A stretch of 64,000 nucleotides of DNA from Maritalea porphyrae (GCF_030159895.1 NZ_BSNI01000001.1:124001-188000); one strand, 5' to 3'. Numbered from the stretch's first letter, positions 38,307 through 47,023 are shown. A program made the numbers and translations. The notes: a model not told the origin generated them from the sequence alone.

Positions 38307-39263
38307 ATGAATTTAACAAAAACAATGCTTTCGCTGGCAGTCGGTGGTGCTATCGCACTATCTAGTTCAGCATTCGCAGACGACAAAATCAAAATCGGTG
38401 TATCATACCCAACGCCAACCCATGCATGGGCAGCGGGCATGAACTGGCATGCAGAGCAGGCAGAGAAGCGTCTTGAAGCACTCTACCCAGATGTGGACCT
38501 AATTTTGGTCAACTCACCTGATCCAAGTGCGCAAGCTAGTGCTCTAGAGGATTTGGTCTCCGTTAGCCAAATCGATGCGCTTGTTGTGCTTCCATTCGAA
38601 TCTGAGCCACTCACAGACCCGGTTTTGAACGTCAAGAAGTCTGGCGCGCTAATCACCGTTGTTGACCGTGGTTTGAGCCAGCCTGGTATCGAGGACATTT
38701 ATGTCGCGGGTAACAACCCTGAGCTTGGTCGTGTTTCAGCGCAATATATGAAGGGTCGCCTAAGCGATGGCGATAACATCGTTATTTTGCGTGGCATTCC
38801 AACGACCATCGACAATGAACGTTTTGACGCATTTATGGCGGAGATCGAGGGTTCTGGTATTAACGTACTTGACCACAAGCACGCAAACTGGAACCGCGAC
38901 GATGGCTTTGAAGTTATGCAAGACTTCCTAAGCCGCTTCCCGGATATCGATGCTGTTTGGGCGCAAGATGATGATATCGCAATTGGTGTTGTTGCGGCTC
39001 TCGAGCAAGCAGGCCGCACAGGCGATGGCATGTTCGTTGTTGGTGGCGCTGGCATGAAAGAAACCATTAAGTCTATTGCAGATGGCAACGAACTTCAGCC
39101 AGTTGATGTACTGTATCCACCTGCGATGATTGCAACAGCCATGGACGTAACAGTAGCTGCGTTCAAATCAAACGGACCAGTAGCCGGGCGGTACATTCTT
39201 GGTGCGACATTGATCACGCAAGAGAATGCAATGCAATTCTACTTCCCAGACTCGCCGTTCTAA
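38307..39263 (+). CDS. Sugar-binding periplasmic protein (RbsB-like)
   Basis: 318-residue binding protein with a signal peptide of about 24 residues ending in SSAFA. The mature protein starts DDKIKIGVSYPTPTHAWAAG, and AVWAQDDDIAIGVVAALEQAG is the conserved hinge region of ribose-type binding proteins. GGGAGGA precedes the ATG. It is third in the importer unit after a 92-nt gap. The ligand-site tryptophans (HAWAAGMNWH, KHANWNRDD) are consistent with sugar stacking. Confidence 0.88.
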   Translation: MNLTKTMLSLAVGGAIALSSSAFADDKIKIGVSYPTPTHAWAAGMNWHAEQAEKRLEALYPDVDLILVNSPDPSAQASALEDLVSVSQIDALVVLPFESEPLTDPVLNVKKSGALITVVDRGLSQPGIEDIYVAGNNPELGRVSAQYMKGRLSDGDNIVILRGIPTTIDNERFDAFMAEIEGSGINVLDHKHANWNRDDGFEVMQDFLSRFPDIDAVWAQDDDIAIGVVAALEQAGRTGDGMFVVGGAGMKETIKSIADGNELQPVDVLYPPAMIATAMDVTVAAFKSNGPVAGRYILGATLITQENAMQFYFPDSPF

Positions 39264-39282
39264 GCAAACGCGAGTTCTAAAA

Positions 39283-39323
39283 GACGGCGGAGGGTCCAAC
39301 ACCCTTTGCCGTCCTCTTTTTTT
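39283..39323 (+). terminator. Terminator after the sugar-binding protein gene
   Basis: Outer stem GACGGC / GCCGTC, with an inner GGAGGGT / ACCCTTT stem including G-U pairs and a CCAAC loop, then CCTC and a run of seven T. The ribosome-binding site of the next gene follows immediately, so read-through would set the downstream expression. Confidence 0.82.
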
Positions 39324-39334
39324 GGAGAGCACTC

Positions 39335-40393
39335 ATGAAAACAATTAAGGGTCCAGCCCTCTTTCTTGCACAATTCGCTGGCGACGATGCGCCATTTAAC
39401 AACTGGAATGACATTACCAAATGGGCGGCGGATTGTGGCTATTTGGGCGTGCAGGTGCCCAGTTGGGACAATCGACTGATCGATCTTGAACGTGCAGCGA
39501 CATCCAAATCCTACTGCGAAGAGTTGCAAGGCGTCGCCCGTGAAAATGGCGTGGAGATCACCGAACTCTCAACCCACCTGCAAGGCCAATTGGTTGCCGT
39601 TCACCCAGCATACGACAAAGGCTTTGACGGATTCGCGCCTGCTCAGGTCCATAACAACCCTGAAGCGCGCCAAATATGGGCAGTCGACCAAGTCAAGAAG
39701 GCGCTTACTGCATCAAAAAATCTTGGCATCTCACAACATGTTTCATTTTCCGGCGCTTTGGCCTGGCCCTATCTTTACCCCTGGCCACAACGCCCAGCAG
39801 GCTTAGTTGAAGAAGCATTCGATGAACTGGCCAAACGTTGGTTGCCGATCCTTAATCATGCCGAGGATTGCGGCGTTGATATTTGCTATGAAATTCACCC
39901 CGGCGAAGACCTGCACGACGGGATAACCTTTGAAATGTTCCTTGAGCGCGTGAACAATCACCAGCGCTGTAACATGCTCTTTGACCCCTCACATTTTGTC
40001 CTTCAATGCCTCGACTACTTGGACCACATCGACATCTACAAAGACCGGATCAAGATGTTCCACGTCAAAGACGCTGAATTTAACCCGAATGGACGCCAGG
40101 GCGTTTACAGTGGATACCAATCTTGGGTCGATCGTGCCGGTCGTTTCCGCAGCCTAGGCGACGGCCAAGTGGATTTTGGGGCGATCTTCTCAAAAATGGC
40201 AGCAAACAATTTTGATGGCTGGGCAGTGGTTGAATGGGAATGTTGCTTGAAACATCCAGAAGATGGCGCACGCGAAGGCGCTCAATTCGTCAAGGACCAA
40301 ATCATTCGCGTTACAGAGCGCGCATTCGACGACTTTGCGGACGGCGGCACTGATCGGGCTGCGAACCGTGCAATGTTGGGGATTACGGAATAA
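39335..40393 (+). CDS. Sugar phosphate isomerase/epimerase family protein (xylose isomerase-like TIM barrel)
   Basis: 352-residue cytoplasmic TIM-barrel enzyme. The metal-site residues appear in ICYEIHPGEDLHDG (Glu and His near 188), MLFDPSHFVLQ, MFHVKDAEF and WAVVEWECC. VSFSGALAWPYLYPWPQRPAG is typical of the subgroup that accompanies Gfo/Idh/MocA dehydrogenases. The stop shares one base with the next start (TAATG). Expected role: isomerising or epimerising an oxidised sugar or cyclitol; the exact substrate is unknown. Confidence 0.8.
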   Translation: MKTIKGPALFLAQFAGDDAPFNNWNDITKWAADCGYLGVQVPSWDNRLIDLERAATSKSYCEELQGVARENGVEITELSTHLQGQLVAVHPAYDKGFDGFAPAQVHNNPEARQIWAVDQVKKALTASKNLGISQHVSFSGALAWPYLYPWPQRPAGLVEEAFDELAKRWLPILNHAEDCGVDICYEIHPGEDLHDGITFEMFLERVNNHQRCNMLFDPSHFVLQCLDYLDHIDIYKDRIKMFHVKDAEFNPNGRQGVYSGYQSWVDRAGRFRSLGDGQVDFGAIFSKMAANNFDGWAVVEWECCLKHPEDGAREGAQFVKDQIIRVTERAFDDFADGGTDRAANRAMLGITE

Positions 40394-41553
40394 TGGTCAG
40401 CGCAGCAAAAGAAACACAATCAAACGCACCACTTCGCCTTGGCATGGTCGGTGGCGGCAAAGACGCTTTTATCGGCGAAGTTCACCGATTTGCTGCTCGG
40501 CTTGATGGGCACTATGAATTGGTGGCGGGCGCTCTTTCGTCCACGCCTCAAAAGTCACGCGAATCCGGAGAAGTTCTGGGCTTAGCGCAGGACCGCATCT
40601 ATGATGATTTTCATCAAATGGCTACCGAAGAGGCGAAACGTGACGATGGAATAGATGCTGTTGCAATCGTAACGCCAAATCACATGCACTATCCAGCAGC
40701 CAAAGCGTTTCTTGAGCAAGGCATCAATGTCATTTGCGACAAGCCTTTGACCTCGACGATAGAGGACGCGCTTGAACTCGAAAAAGTCGCCAACAAGTCA
40801 GATGCACTTTTTATCCTAACCCACAATTACACTGGCTACCCTATGGCGCGCCAAGCCAAAGAAATGGTCGCCAACGGTGAGCTAGGCAATATCCGTCTAG
40901 TCCAAGCTGAATATGTCCAGGACTGGCTTACAGTAGAGGAAACCAACAAACAGGCCGATTGGCGCACAGATCCTGCGCGTTCCGGTGCTGGTGGTTCAAT
41001 TGGCGACATTGGCACCCATGCTTTCAACCTTGCTTGTTTTGTATCAGGTTTGGAAGTCGAAAGCCTTGCCGCAGACCTGCAGTCTTTCGTTCCCGGTCGT
41101 CGGGTTGATGACAATGCCCATATCATGATGCGGTACGCTGGTGGCGCAAGGGGCACGCTTTGGTGCAGCCAAGTTGCGCCAGGAAATGAAAACAGCCTAA
41201 AGCTTCGTATTTACGGCGATAAGGGCGGGCTCGAATGGTGCCAAGAAGACCCAAACTATTTGTGGTTCACACCATTTGGCGAACCCAAACGCTTAATTAC
41301 GCGAAACGGTGCGGGAGCTGGCAACGCGGCCGCGCGTGTTAGCCGTATTCCGGGGGGGCATCCCGAAGGCTATCTTGAAGGGTTTGCCAACATTTACAGC
41401 GAAGCGGCTAGCGCCATCCGCGCAAAGAAATATGGAACTGCTAGACCGGAGGCCACTCAGTTTCCCGGCATAAAAGAAGGCATGCAGGGTATGAAATTCA
41501 TCAACGCATGTGTTTCATCTTCAGCAGAAAACTCCAAGTGGGTCACACTCTAA
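40393..41553 (+). CDS. Gfo/Idh/MocA-family oxidoreductase
   Basis: 386-residue NAD(P)-dependent sugar or inositol dehydrogenase. The Rossmann fold starts LRLGMVGGGKDAFIGEVHRF; the EKP-like motif is NVICDKPLTSTIEDALELE, with the catalytic Lys, and GGSIGDIGTHAFNLACF supplies the conserved Asp and His. It is coupled to the isomerase-like gene by a one-base overlap, so the two should act on the same imported compound. A strong terminator follows. Confidence 0.87.
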   Translation: MVSAAKETQSNAPLRLGMVGGGKDAFIGEVHRFAARLDGHYELVAGALSSTPQKSRESGEVLGLAQDRIYDDFHQMATEEAKRDDGIDAVAIVTPNHMHYPAAKAFLEQGINVICDKPLTSTIEDALELEKVANKSDALFILTHNYTGYPMARQAKEMVANGELGNIRLVQAEYVQDWLTVEETNKQADWRTDPARSGAGGSIGDIGTHAFNLACFVSGLEVESLAADLQSFVPGRRVDDNAHIMMRYAGGARGTLWCSQVAPGNENSLKLRIYGDKGGLEWCQEDPNYLWFTPFGEPKRLITRNGAGAGNAAARVSRIPGGHPEGYLEGFANIYSEAASAIRAKKYGTARPEATQFPGIKEGMQGMKFINACVSSSAENSKWVTL

Positions 41554-41559
41554 TAATCG

Positions 41560-41594
41560 GGCTCGCGCAATTCATCGACAACGCGCGAGCCTTT
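41560..41594 (+). terminator. Rho-independent terminator after the oxidoreductase gene
   Basis: Nine perfect pairs (GGCTCGCGC / GCGCGAGCC) around a 14-nt loop, followed by TTTACT. It sits 6 bases after the stop and separates the plus-strand unit from the convergent LacI gene. Confidence 0.75.
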
Positions 41595-41643
41595 ACTCGC
41601 AAAAGAAAAAACAAACGCGACGGTCAAAAAGCCGGTTTCGAGT

Positions 41644-42672
41644 TTACTTAGGAGCCGCAGTGCTGTTACGCACGACGAGCCAGGGCTCAATTTGATTTCT
41701 GGTCGTTCTGGGCTTCTCGCCATCAATCAACCGCAACATCAATTGTGCTGCTTGTGCGCCCACCTTCCGGCGTGGTTGATGAATTGTGGTTAGCGGCGGA
41801 ATGTAATAAGCAGCGATGTCCAGATCATCAAAACCAACAATCGACACATCATCCGGCACACTTACGCCCGCCGCCGCAAGCGTCGACATAAACCCAAACG
41901 CAGTTCGGTCGCTGGCACAAAACACAGCTGTCGGTTTGATGTCCAGCTGCAGGAAGTCCTTTGCCGCTTCAACGCCTACTTCGATGGTGTAATCGCCTTC
42001 AAAAACCCATGCCGCATCTGGATCTGAGCCAACATTCATCAATGATGCCCGAAACCCTTCAAGTCGGTCCAACCCCGGCCGGTGGTCGAGTGCACCAGTA
42101 ATGTGGCCAATATTTGTATGGCCAAGCTCAATTAAATGCGACATCGCCATCTTCGCGCCGAGCAAATTGTTGATTACAGCAATCGGCACATCAGGATCAT
42201 CACTCCACTCGCCGGCAGTAACGATCGGCGGCATGTCCGGTTGTTTAGATCGCATTTCGGCAATCGAAAAATGCCCATCCAGACTGATGATGCCATCACA
42301 ATTGGCCTTGGACAAATAGTCGAGAAAATTCGGCCGCGACATGGAAGGCTTTCGCGTATCCGCGATCAACACTTTAAAATCGCGCTCATCGCAAACGGTC
42401 TCAATGCCTTGCAAAACGTTAGAGAAGTGCGAGTTTCCAATATCGGGCACCAGCGCCACAATCGTGTCGGTATTTCGGCGACGCAAATTGCGGGCAGCGT
42501 GGTTCAAAACATAGCCAGTTTTTGCCACCGCTTCGGTCACTTTTAGTCGGGTTTTTTCCGACACCATTTTAGGGTTGGAAATGGCACGACTAACCGTCGC
42601 CGTTGAAACGTTCGCTTCCCGTGCCACATCTTGCACGGTTGGACTGGTGCTTTTTCTAAGGTTTTCTTTCAT
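41644..42672 (-). CDS. LacI-family transcriptional regulator
   Basis: 342-residue regulator with the helix-turn-helix TVQDVAREANVSTATVSRAI, a hinge (AKTGYVLNHAARNLRRRN) and an effector domain ending in SIVGFDDLDIAAYYIPPLTTI. It is convergent with the dehydrogenase unit and upstream of nothing obvious, so its target is not clear; it may co-regulate the ABC-isomerase-dehydrogenase genes or act elsewhere. Confidence 0.86.
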   Translation of the reverse strand: MKENLRKSTSPTVQDVAREANVSTATVSRAISNPKMVSEKTRLKVTEAVAKTGYVLNHAARNLRRRNTDTIVALVPDIGNSHFSNVLQGIETVCDERDFKVLIADTRKPSMSRPNFLDYLSKANCDGIISLDGHFSIAEMRSKQPDMPPIVTAGEWSDDPDVPIAVINNLLGAKMAMSHLIELGHTNIGHITGALDHRPGLDRLEGFRASLMNVGSDPDAAWVFEGDYTIEVGVEAAKDFLQLDIKPTAVFCASDRTAFGFMSTLAAAGVSVPDDVSIVGFDDLDIAAYYIPPLTTIHQPRRKVGAQAAQLMLRLIDGEKPRTTRNQIEPWLVVRNSTAAPK

Positions 42673-42766
42673 TGTCGGACATTTTTGCAGGCAAGCCAGT
42701 CCAATTGCAAGCCAATGTTGATCGTTACAATCTAAAGTCTAGTATTCTTTTCTATGTAACCTATTT

Positions 42767-42800
42767 GGAACGGCAAAAGGTCCCTTTCAATCGCCGTTCC
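42767..42800 (-). terminator. Hairpin at the end of the copper operon
   Basis: Eight perfect pairs (GGAACGGC / GCCGTTCC) with a possible inner AAAGG/CCTTT stem, 20 bases after the last cytochrome stop. No T-run follows on the minus strand, so it may terminate or only protect the message. Confidence 0.45.
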
Positions 42801-42820
42801 TCTGTGTCCTGCTGCCCCAA

Positions 42821-43297
42821 CTATTGTTTAATGGCGTTCAATTCATCATGACGCTTCTGAATCGATTCCGGCCAACGAGACTTAATGTATGCCAACGCCG
42901 CCACAATTTCGTCGTCGCTTAAGATCTCTTCATATACTGGCATGTCAGTTTGATAGTTTGGATTGTTTGACAAACGGGCAATGCCGAATTTGGTAATGGC
43001 GAACAAAACCTCGTCTTTGTGATGCCAGGTATGCCCCGTTTCATCATGTGGTGGCGCTGGCATTTTTCCACTATCTTTTGGCGTCCGCCAATTTGGCTCG
43101 CCCTGCAGCTCATCACCGTGACATGAAGCACAGTTCTGCTGGTAGATTTCTTTGCCCTCTGCCACCACTTGGCGATCATAGTACGGGAACAGTGCACCTT
43201 CTGGCAGCTCTGGTTGCGTATTGCCGATCGTACCCCAAGCAACAGCGCCAATCGCGACTACCGCGACAAGCCCAATGGCTATATATTGTTTTTTCAT
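42821..43297 (-). CDS. Membrane-anchored class I cytochrome c
   Basis: 158-residue monohaem cytochrome. An N-terminal hydrophobic segment (residues 5-24) without a clean cleavage site suggests a membrane anchor. The haem site is CASCH at residues 56-60; a His-rich loop (HDETGHTWHHKDE) and the possible Met ligand in QTDMPVYEEIL follow. The ATG at 43297 has GGGGTGAG upstream; a GTG at 43306 is an alternative. It is last in the copper operon and could pass electrons from the multicopper oxidase branch to a terminal oxidase. Confidence 0.84.
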   Translation of the reverse strand: MKKQYIAIGLVAVVAIGAVAWGTIGNTQPELPEGALFPYYDRQVVAEGKEIYQQNCASCHGDELQGEPNWRTPKDSGKMPAPPHDETGHTWHHKDEVLFAITKFGIARLSNNPNYQTDMPVYEEILSDDEIVAALAYIKSRWPESIQKRHDELNAIKQ

Positions 43298-43360
43298 TTT
43301 TCTCACCCCACCGTATTGGTGTGAACAACTTCTTTAAGACCCGTTAGAGTCAGCTCATTT

Positions 43361-43762
43361 TCAACTATGCTGTCCAGTAGCAACTACAAATATCGGAGGT
43401 GGGTCCCTAGGAGGATCATCCGAGGGCAACATTTCCCGTTGAATAACAGCCGCAAACTCGTGTCGTGTAACGACATAAGGGAAAAAGAAACTCGTCGTAA
43501 TCCCCACAACACAACCACCAAGACAACTGGGTTCATTTGAACCATCATCCAGACTTTGGCAGCAAGCATTGTCGCTCATACTGAAATGAACCAATTCTGA
43601 AGAAACAACCCCAACTTCAGCTATGTCTGTCAACGGAAATGCTAAGACAACTTGCGATAAAAGCAGCAACGCTGCGAAATACAGCGACGGAAATAATCGT
43701 TTCGAGTTTTCACCATTGTCGCGCCTCGTCCACAATCTCGTTAGATCATTTCGATCATCCAT
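43361..43762 (-). CDS. Small Cys-rich membrane/secreted protein with Pro-rich tail (copper operon)
   Basis: 133-residue protein I do not recognise by name. One hydrophobic segment (LYFAALLLLSQVVLAF) acts as signal or anchor. Then comes a cysteine cluster (DNACCQSLDDG, SCLGGCV), and the C-terminus is proline rich (PPRDPPPIF). The ATG at 43762 overlaps the multicopper oxidase stop by 8 bases; a TTG three codons upstream is possible. Small membrane proteins with Cys and a Pro/Arg tail (DUF2946-like) are common in copper operons. Copper binding or insertion is inferred. Confidence 0.55.
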   Translation of the reverse strand: MDDRNDLTRLWTRRDNGENSKRLFPSLYFAALLLLSQVVLAFPLTDIAEVGVVSSELVHFSMSDNACCQSLDDGSNEPSCLGGCVVGITTSFFFPYVVTRHEFAAVIQREMLPSDDPPRDPPPIFVVATGQHS

Positions 43763-45161
43763 TGACTTCAATCCAAGCGTTCATGCCGGATGCCGCATGC
43801 TCAAGCATGTGACAATGAAACAACCATTTTCCGACGTTGTCGGCAACGAACGAAATTCGGGTTGTTTGTCTAGGCGCGATCAAAAACGTATCCCTCCATA
43901 GGGAATCATGTTCGACGCCATCACCATCTCTGTCTTCAATCAAAAAGTGATGCCCATGCAGATGCATCGCATGCATAAAAGCAGTGCTATTTTCAATTTG
44001 CAATGAAACCGTTTGCCCGTGTTTTACCGCTAAGATTGGCTGCTCCATCAAGTTGGCGACACCGTTAAACGCCCAAAACTGTTGAGTGCGTTGAAACCCC
44101 GCCATATCAAGTTTTTCACCCTGATAATAAATATCATCAAGGGTTCCCATTGCGCCGCCCGTCATTCGGATGGAAAACTCCAATTGATCTGTGCTTGAGG
44201 GAAATGGAAGATCATTTGGCCGAGGATGAGTATAACCAATTGCTTTCGTTGCACCGCTAGCCAATTCAAAAAAGCAAAACGGAAACGCTTGTCCAGACAC
44301 TTCCTCCAACGCAAATGGATTTTCAGGATAAATGAGCAAATCAACGCGCTGTGCCGGCCCTAACAGCAATGGACGATAATGTAGCTCGATTGGCTCCTCT
44401 GGAACAGGTTGACCATCAAAGGCTACAATTCTACCACCAAACTTTAACGGATCCAATTCAAGGACCCTTGAATTGCTAGCGTTGACTAATCTCAGTAGAT
44501 TTGCAGCGCCAGATCGCAGCATAATTTTTGGCGCGCTTTTTCCATTTACTGTAAGCCAATTCCCAAGCCTTCCGCCATGGCTCCAATCCATCTGCGCACC
44601 AAGGCTGTCTTTATCTAACTGACCATTAGCATCTAGACGCCAGTCATCAATAACCAGAATATGATCTTGGTCTTCTGGCAATGCAGGTCCCGACGCTGGT
44701 TCAACAATCAAACCACCATAGAGTCCACGTGCAACCTGCGACCAACTGTTATTGTGTGCATGATACCAATAAGTTCCTGCATCCGGCGGCGTGAATTTGT
44801 AGACAAAGGATTCACCCGGATTTACTGCCTGTTGTGTCAAGCCAGACACACCATCCATTGAGTTTTCAATGCGTAATCCGTGCCAATGCACGGAGGTTGG
44901 TTCAGGTAATAAATTGGTAAAGCGGATGATCGCTTCTCGCCCTTGCCGCAGCTTAATTACTGGCCCGGAGATTTCGCCGTTATAACCCCAAAGATTTGAA
45001 GCTAAGGCATCTTCAGCATGGTGCAGTTTATGACTGACAGGCGCAGCAATCAATTCAACCACACCGTCAACTTCTTTGGCAAATAGAGCCGGAGGTGTCG
45101 CAACCAATGCCGCGGCACCCCCTATAATTTTGATGGCGTCGCGCCTACTTATCTGCGGCAT
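43755..45161 (-). CDS. Multicopper oxidase (CueO/laccase-like)
   Basis: 468-residue periplasmic oxidase with a twin-arginine signal (SRRDAIKIIGGAAALVATPP). All four copper-ligand motifs are visible: HWHGLR, WYHAHNNS, HAMHLHGHHF and WLFHCHMLEHAASGM, the last with the type 1 Cys, His and Met. It should oxidise Cu(I) or organic substrates and reduce oxygen. The ATG at 45161 follows GGGAG and overlaps the dihaem cytochrome stop by 17 bases; a longer frame to 45272 is inside that gene. There is no obvious Met-rich CueO helix, so the Met-rich cytochrome c' nearby might supply that function. Confidence 0.9.
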   Translation of the reverse strand: MPQISRRDAIKIIGGAAALVATPPALFAKEVDGVVELIAAPVSHKLHHAEDALASNLWGYNGEISGPVIKLRQGREAIIRFTNLLPEPTSVHWHGLRIENSMDGVSGLTQQAVNPGESFVYKFTPPDAGTYWYHAHNNSWSQVARGLYGGLIVEPASGPALPEDQDHILVIDDWRLDANGQLDKDSLGAQMDWSHGGRLGNWLTVNGKSAPKIMLRSGAANLLRLVNASNSRVLELDPLKFGGRIVAFDGQPVPEEPIELHYRPLLLGPAQRVDLLIYPENPFALEEVSGQAFPFCFFELASGATKAIGYTHPRPNDLPFPSSTDQLEFSIRMTGGAMGTLDDIYYQGEKLDMAGFQRTQQFWAFNGVANLMEQPILAVKHGQTVSLQIENSTAFMHAMHLHGHHFLIEDRDGDGVEHDSLWRDTFLIAPRQTTRISFVADNVGKWLFHCHMLEHAASGMNAWIEVNG

Positions 45162-46050
45162 TTTGATCTCCCAGCAAATAAGTTGCGATTGCGCTAAGGT
45201 CTTTTGGAGACAAGAAAGACGTTCCATCTCGTACCACCTCGACCATTGAACCGCCAAAAACGTCGCCATCATATTTGATGCCCGTTTTTAGTGCATATGC
45301 CAGCCCCTCAACTGTCCAACCCTTTTCCAGCAACTCTTCTTTTGTGATTGCTGGCGACTTTCCACCATCGGGCAACTTGTTTGCACCATGAAGTCGTTGC
45401 TCCACTTGCCTTGCACCCGCAAAGTTTCGTGGGGTATGGCAAGCTCCACAGTGCGCGGGGCCCTCCACAATGTATTTTCCGCGGTTCCAAGCAGCAGATT
45501 TAGACGTATCTTCTTGGAACTTTTCAAAATCAACAAACGCAGCTCGCCACAGTTTCAATCCCGCGCGAAAGCTAAAGGGAAACTTCATCTCATGGTCTTT
45601 TGAGGCTATTTCGACGGCGGGAACTGTTTTGAAGGCAGTCCACAAGTCAGCAACGTCCTGATCACTTAATTTCGCATAAAATGGAAATGGAAACGCAGGA
45701 TAATATGGTTCACCACTAGGAGAAACTCCCTGCCGCAAGGCCTTGGCGAACTGGTCAATTGTCCACTCGCCCATGCCAAATTTCGCGGACATCGTCAGGT
45801 TTGGCGAGTAAAATGTCCCAAAATCGGTTGGCAACGAAAGCCCACCGGCAAGAGGGGCACCACCATTTTCAGTGTCGGTATGACAGGCAATACAGCCGGA
45901 CATCCGCGCCAAATAGGCCCCTCGCCCTGCATTACCCTCCAACTCCTGCAATTCAACTTGAGCCCCGATTGGCCAGGCGACAATTGCAATCGTTGACACC
46001 GCGGCAATTGCCGCAGCGCCAGCTACTAACTGAACAACAATTTTGCGCAT
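45145..46050 (-). CDS. Dihaem cytochrome c (alcohol/gluconate dehydrogenase cytochrome subunit-like)
   Basis: 301-residue c-type cytochrome with an N-terminal hydrophobic segment (residues 5-28). Two haem sites are seen, CIACH at 53-57 and CGACH at 201-205, each followed by a distal Met candidate region. RGAYLARMSGCIACHT and RGKYIVEGPAHCGACHTPRN resemble cytochrome subunits of membrane dehydrogenases. Its start shares a base with the cytochrome c' stop (TAATG), and its stop lies inside the multicopper oxidase start region, so it probably exchanges electrons with one of them. Confidence 0.87.
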   Translation of the reverse strand: MRKIVVQLVAGAAAIAAVSTIAIVAWPIGAQVELQELEGNAGRGAYLARMSGCIACHTDTENGGAPLAGGLSLPTDFGTFYSPNLTMSAKFGMGEWTIDQFAKALRQGVSPSGEPYYPAFPFPFYAKLSDQDVADLWTAFKTVPAVEIASKDHEMKFPFSFRAGLKLWRAAFVDFEKFQEDTSKSAAWNRGKYIVEGPAHCGACHTPRNFAGARQVEQRLHGANKLPDGGKSPAITKEELLEKGWTVEGLAYALKTGIKYDGDVFGGSMVEVVRDGTSFLSPKDLSAIATYLLGDQNAADK

Positions 46051-46631
46051 TATTTCTTCTCGAGCCTAAACTTCGAGTGACAACTTGCGCAAGTTTGGGC
46101 CAACATGTTGAACACGCCATCTGCTGGCATCGCAGAAATTGTCGCCAAATCAATTTCCTGTTTGGCTCCCATCATCCCCGATCCGCTCATCATGCCGGCG
46201 CCGTCTGCCATTCCACCGTCACCCATCATGGACGTTGTCGTGCCTTGTTGCATCATCAAACCGTTAGGCGCCGCTTTTTCAAGCGCTTGAGCATAGATTT
46301 TTAGTTGTTGAGATATCTCTTCAAACTCTGCCCAGTTGGACCATATCTCAAGTTTTGCTTCCGACGGACCGCCATCGCTCCCCTCCGGGAAAAGTTTACT
46401 TAATTGCTCACCTGCATGCACTTGAATCTTCAACGCATTCTCTTTGACGACTTCTGGATCGTAGTCGACATTCCCACGCATCATTTCTGACAAGACTTTG
46501 ACCGCGCTCCCCATTGCGGACATACCATCCATACGTTCCTTAACAATCCCCGTCGCACCGCCATGAGCCAGCGCAGCGCCTGTGATCGATATGGCAGCAA
46601 TTGTGCCTAGCAAAAATTTTATATTCTTCAT
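46050..46631 (-). CDS. Cytochrome c' family protein with Met-rich insertion
   Basis: 193-residue periplasmic protein with a signal peptide of about 22 residues (TGAALAHG). It has the four-helix cytochrome c' layout: MDGMSAMGSAVKVLSEMM in helix 1, WSNWAEFEE mid-way, and the C-terminal haem motif CASCHSKFRLEKK at 181-185. Between helices 3 and 4, residues about 126-154 form an insertion with nine Met, mostly in MM pairs (LMMQQGTTTSMMGDG, AGMMSGSGMMG). Met pairs of this kind bind Cu(I) in other copper proteins. The ATG at 46631 follows GAGGAAG. Confidence 0.85.
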   Translation of the reverse strand: MKNIKFLLGTIAAISITGAALAHGGATGIVKERMDGMSAMGSAVKVLSEMMRGNVDYDPEVVKENALKIQVHAGEQLSKLFPEGSDGGPSEAKLEIWSNWAEFEEISQQLKIYAQALEKAAPNGLMMQQGTTTSMMGDGGMADGAGMMSGSGMMGAKQEIDLATISAMPADGVFNMLAQTCASCHSKFRLEKK

Positions 46632-46672
46632 TTTTCTTCCTCTAATAACTGTGAATTTCAATTGGTGAAAAT

Positions 46673-47023
46673 TCAATCATTTCGAGGAGGGGGAGGTTCC
46701 TGACCAATGACCCTAGCAAATAAAGCCAACAAAGACGTTTGCGTGTAGCCTAATCGTAGTTTTCGAAAATGTGGCGCAGCGATCTGATTCCCAACCGCAA
46801 GCTTGGCACCACAATGGATACTTGAGCGATCGTCACAACTGGTTTGATAGCCAAGAGAAGATTGATGTACATGTTGTTCTTGCGTCTGTTGGTTGTGCGC
46901 GTGATCTTCAACAACCAAAATCGTCCCATTGGTCGGCAACGAGACAAGCACCACAAGCATTAGTGATATCGCCAACATTGCGATCTCTTTCATACCAAAA
47001 CTAGCGTGCTTGAGACTATTCAA
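46673..47023 (-). CDS. Small His/Cys membrane-anchored protein with Pro-rich tail (copper operon)
   Basis: 116 residues from a TTG at 47023 that overlaps the preceding cytochrome stop by 8 bases; an ATG at 46993 giving 106 residues is an alternative without a clear ribosome-binding site. A hydrophobic segment (IAMLAISLMLVVLVSL) is followed by a His/Gln-rich stretch (EDHAHNQQTQEQHVHQ), two Cys (TSCDDRSSIHCGAK) and a tail ending GQEPPPPRND. The plan resembles the small protein at 43361. Metal handling is inferred from composition and place only. Confidence 0.5.
   Translation of the reverse strand: MNSLKHASFGMKEIAMLAISLMLVVLVSLPTNGTILVVEDHAHNQQTQEQHVHQSSLGYQTSCDDRSSIHCGAKLAVGNQIAAPHFRKLRLGYTQTSLLALFARVIGQEPPPPRND

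Noticed and set aside
43755-45272. A 505-residue version of the multicopper oxidase starting at 45272
   Set aside because: The extra N-terminal part lies inside the dihaem cytochrome gene; the ATG at 45161 has GGGAG and begins a twin-arginine signal.
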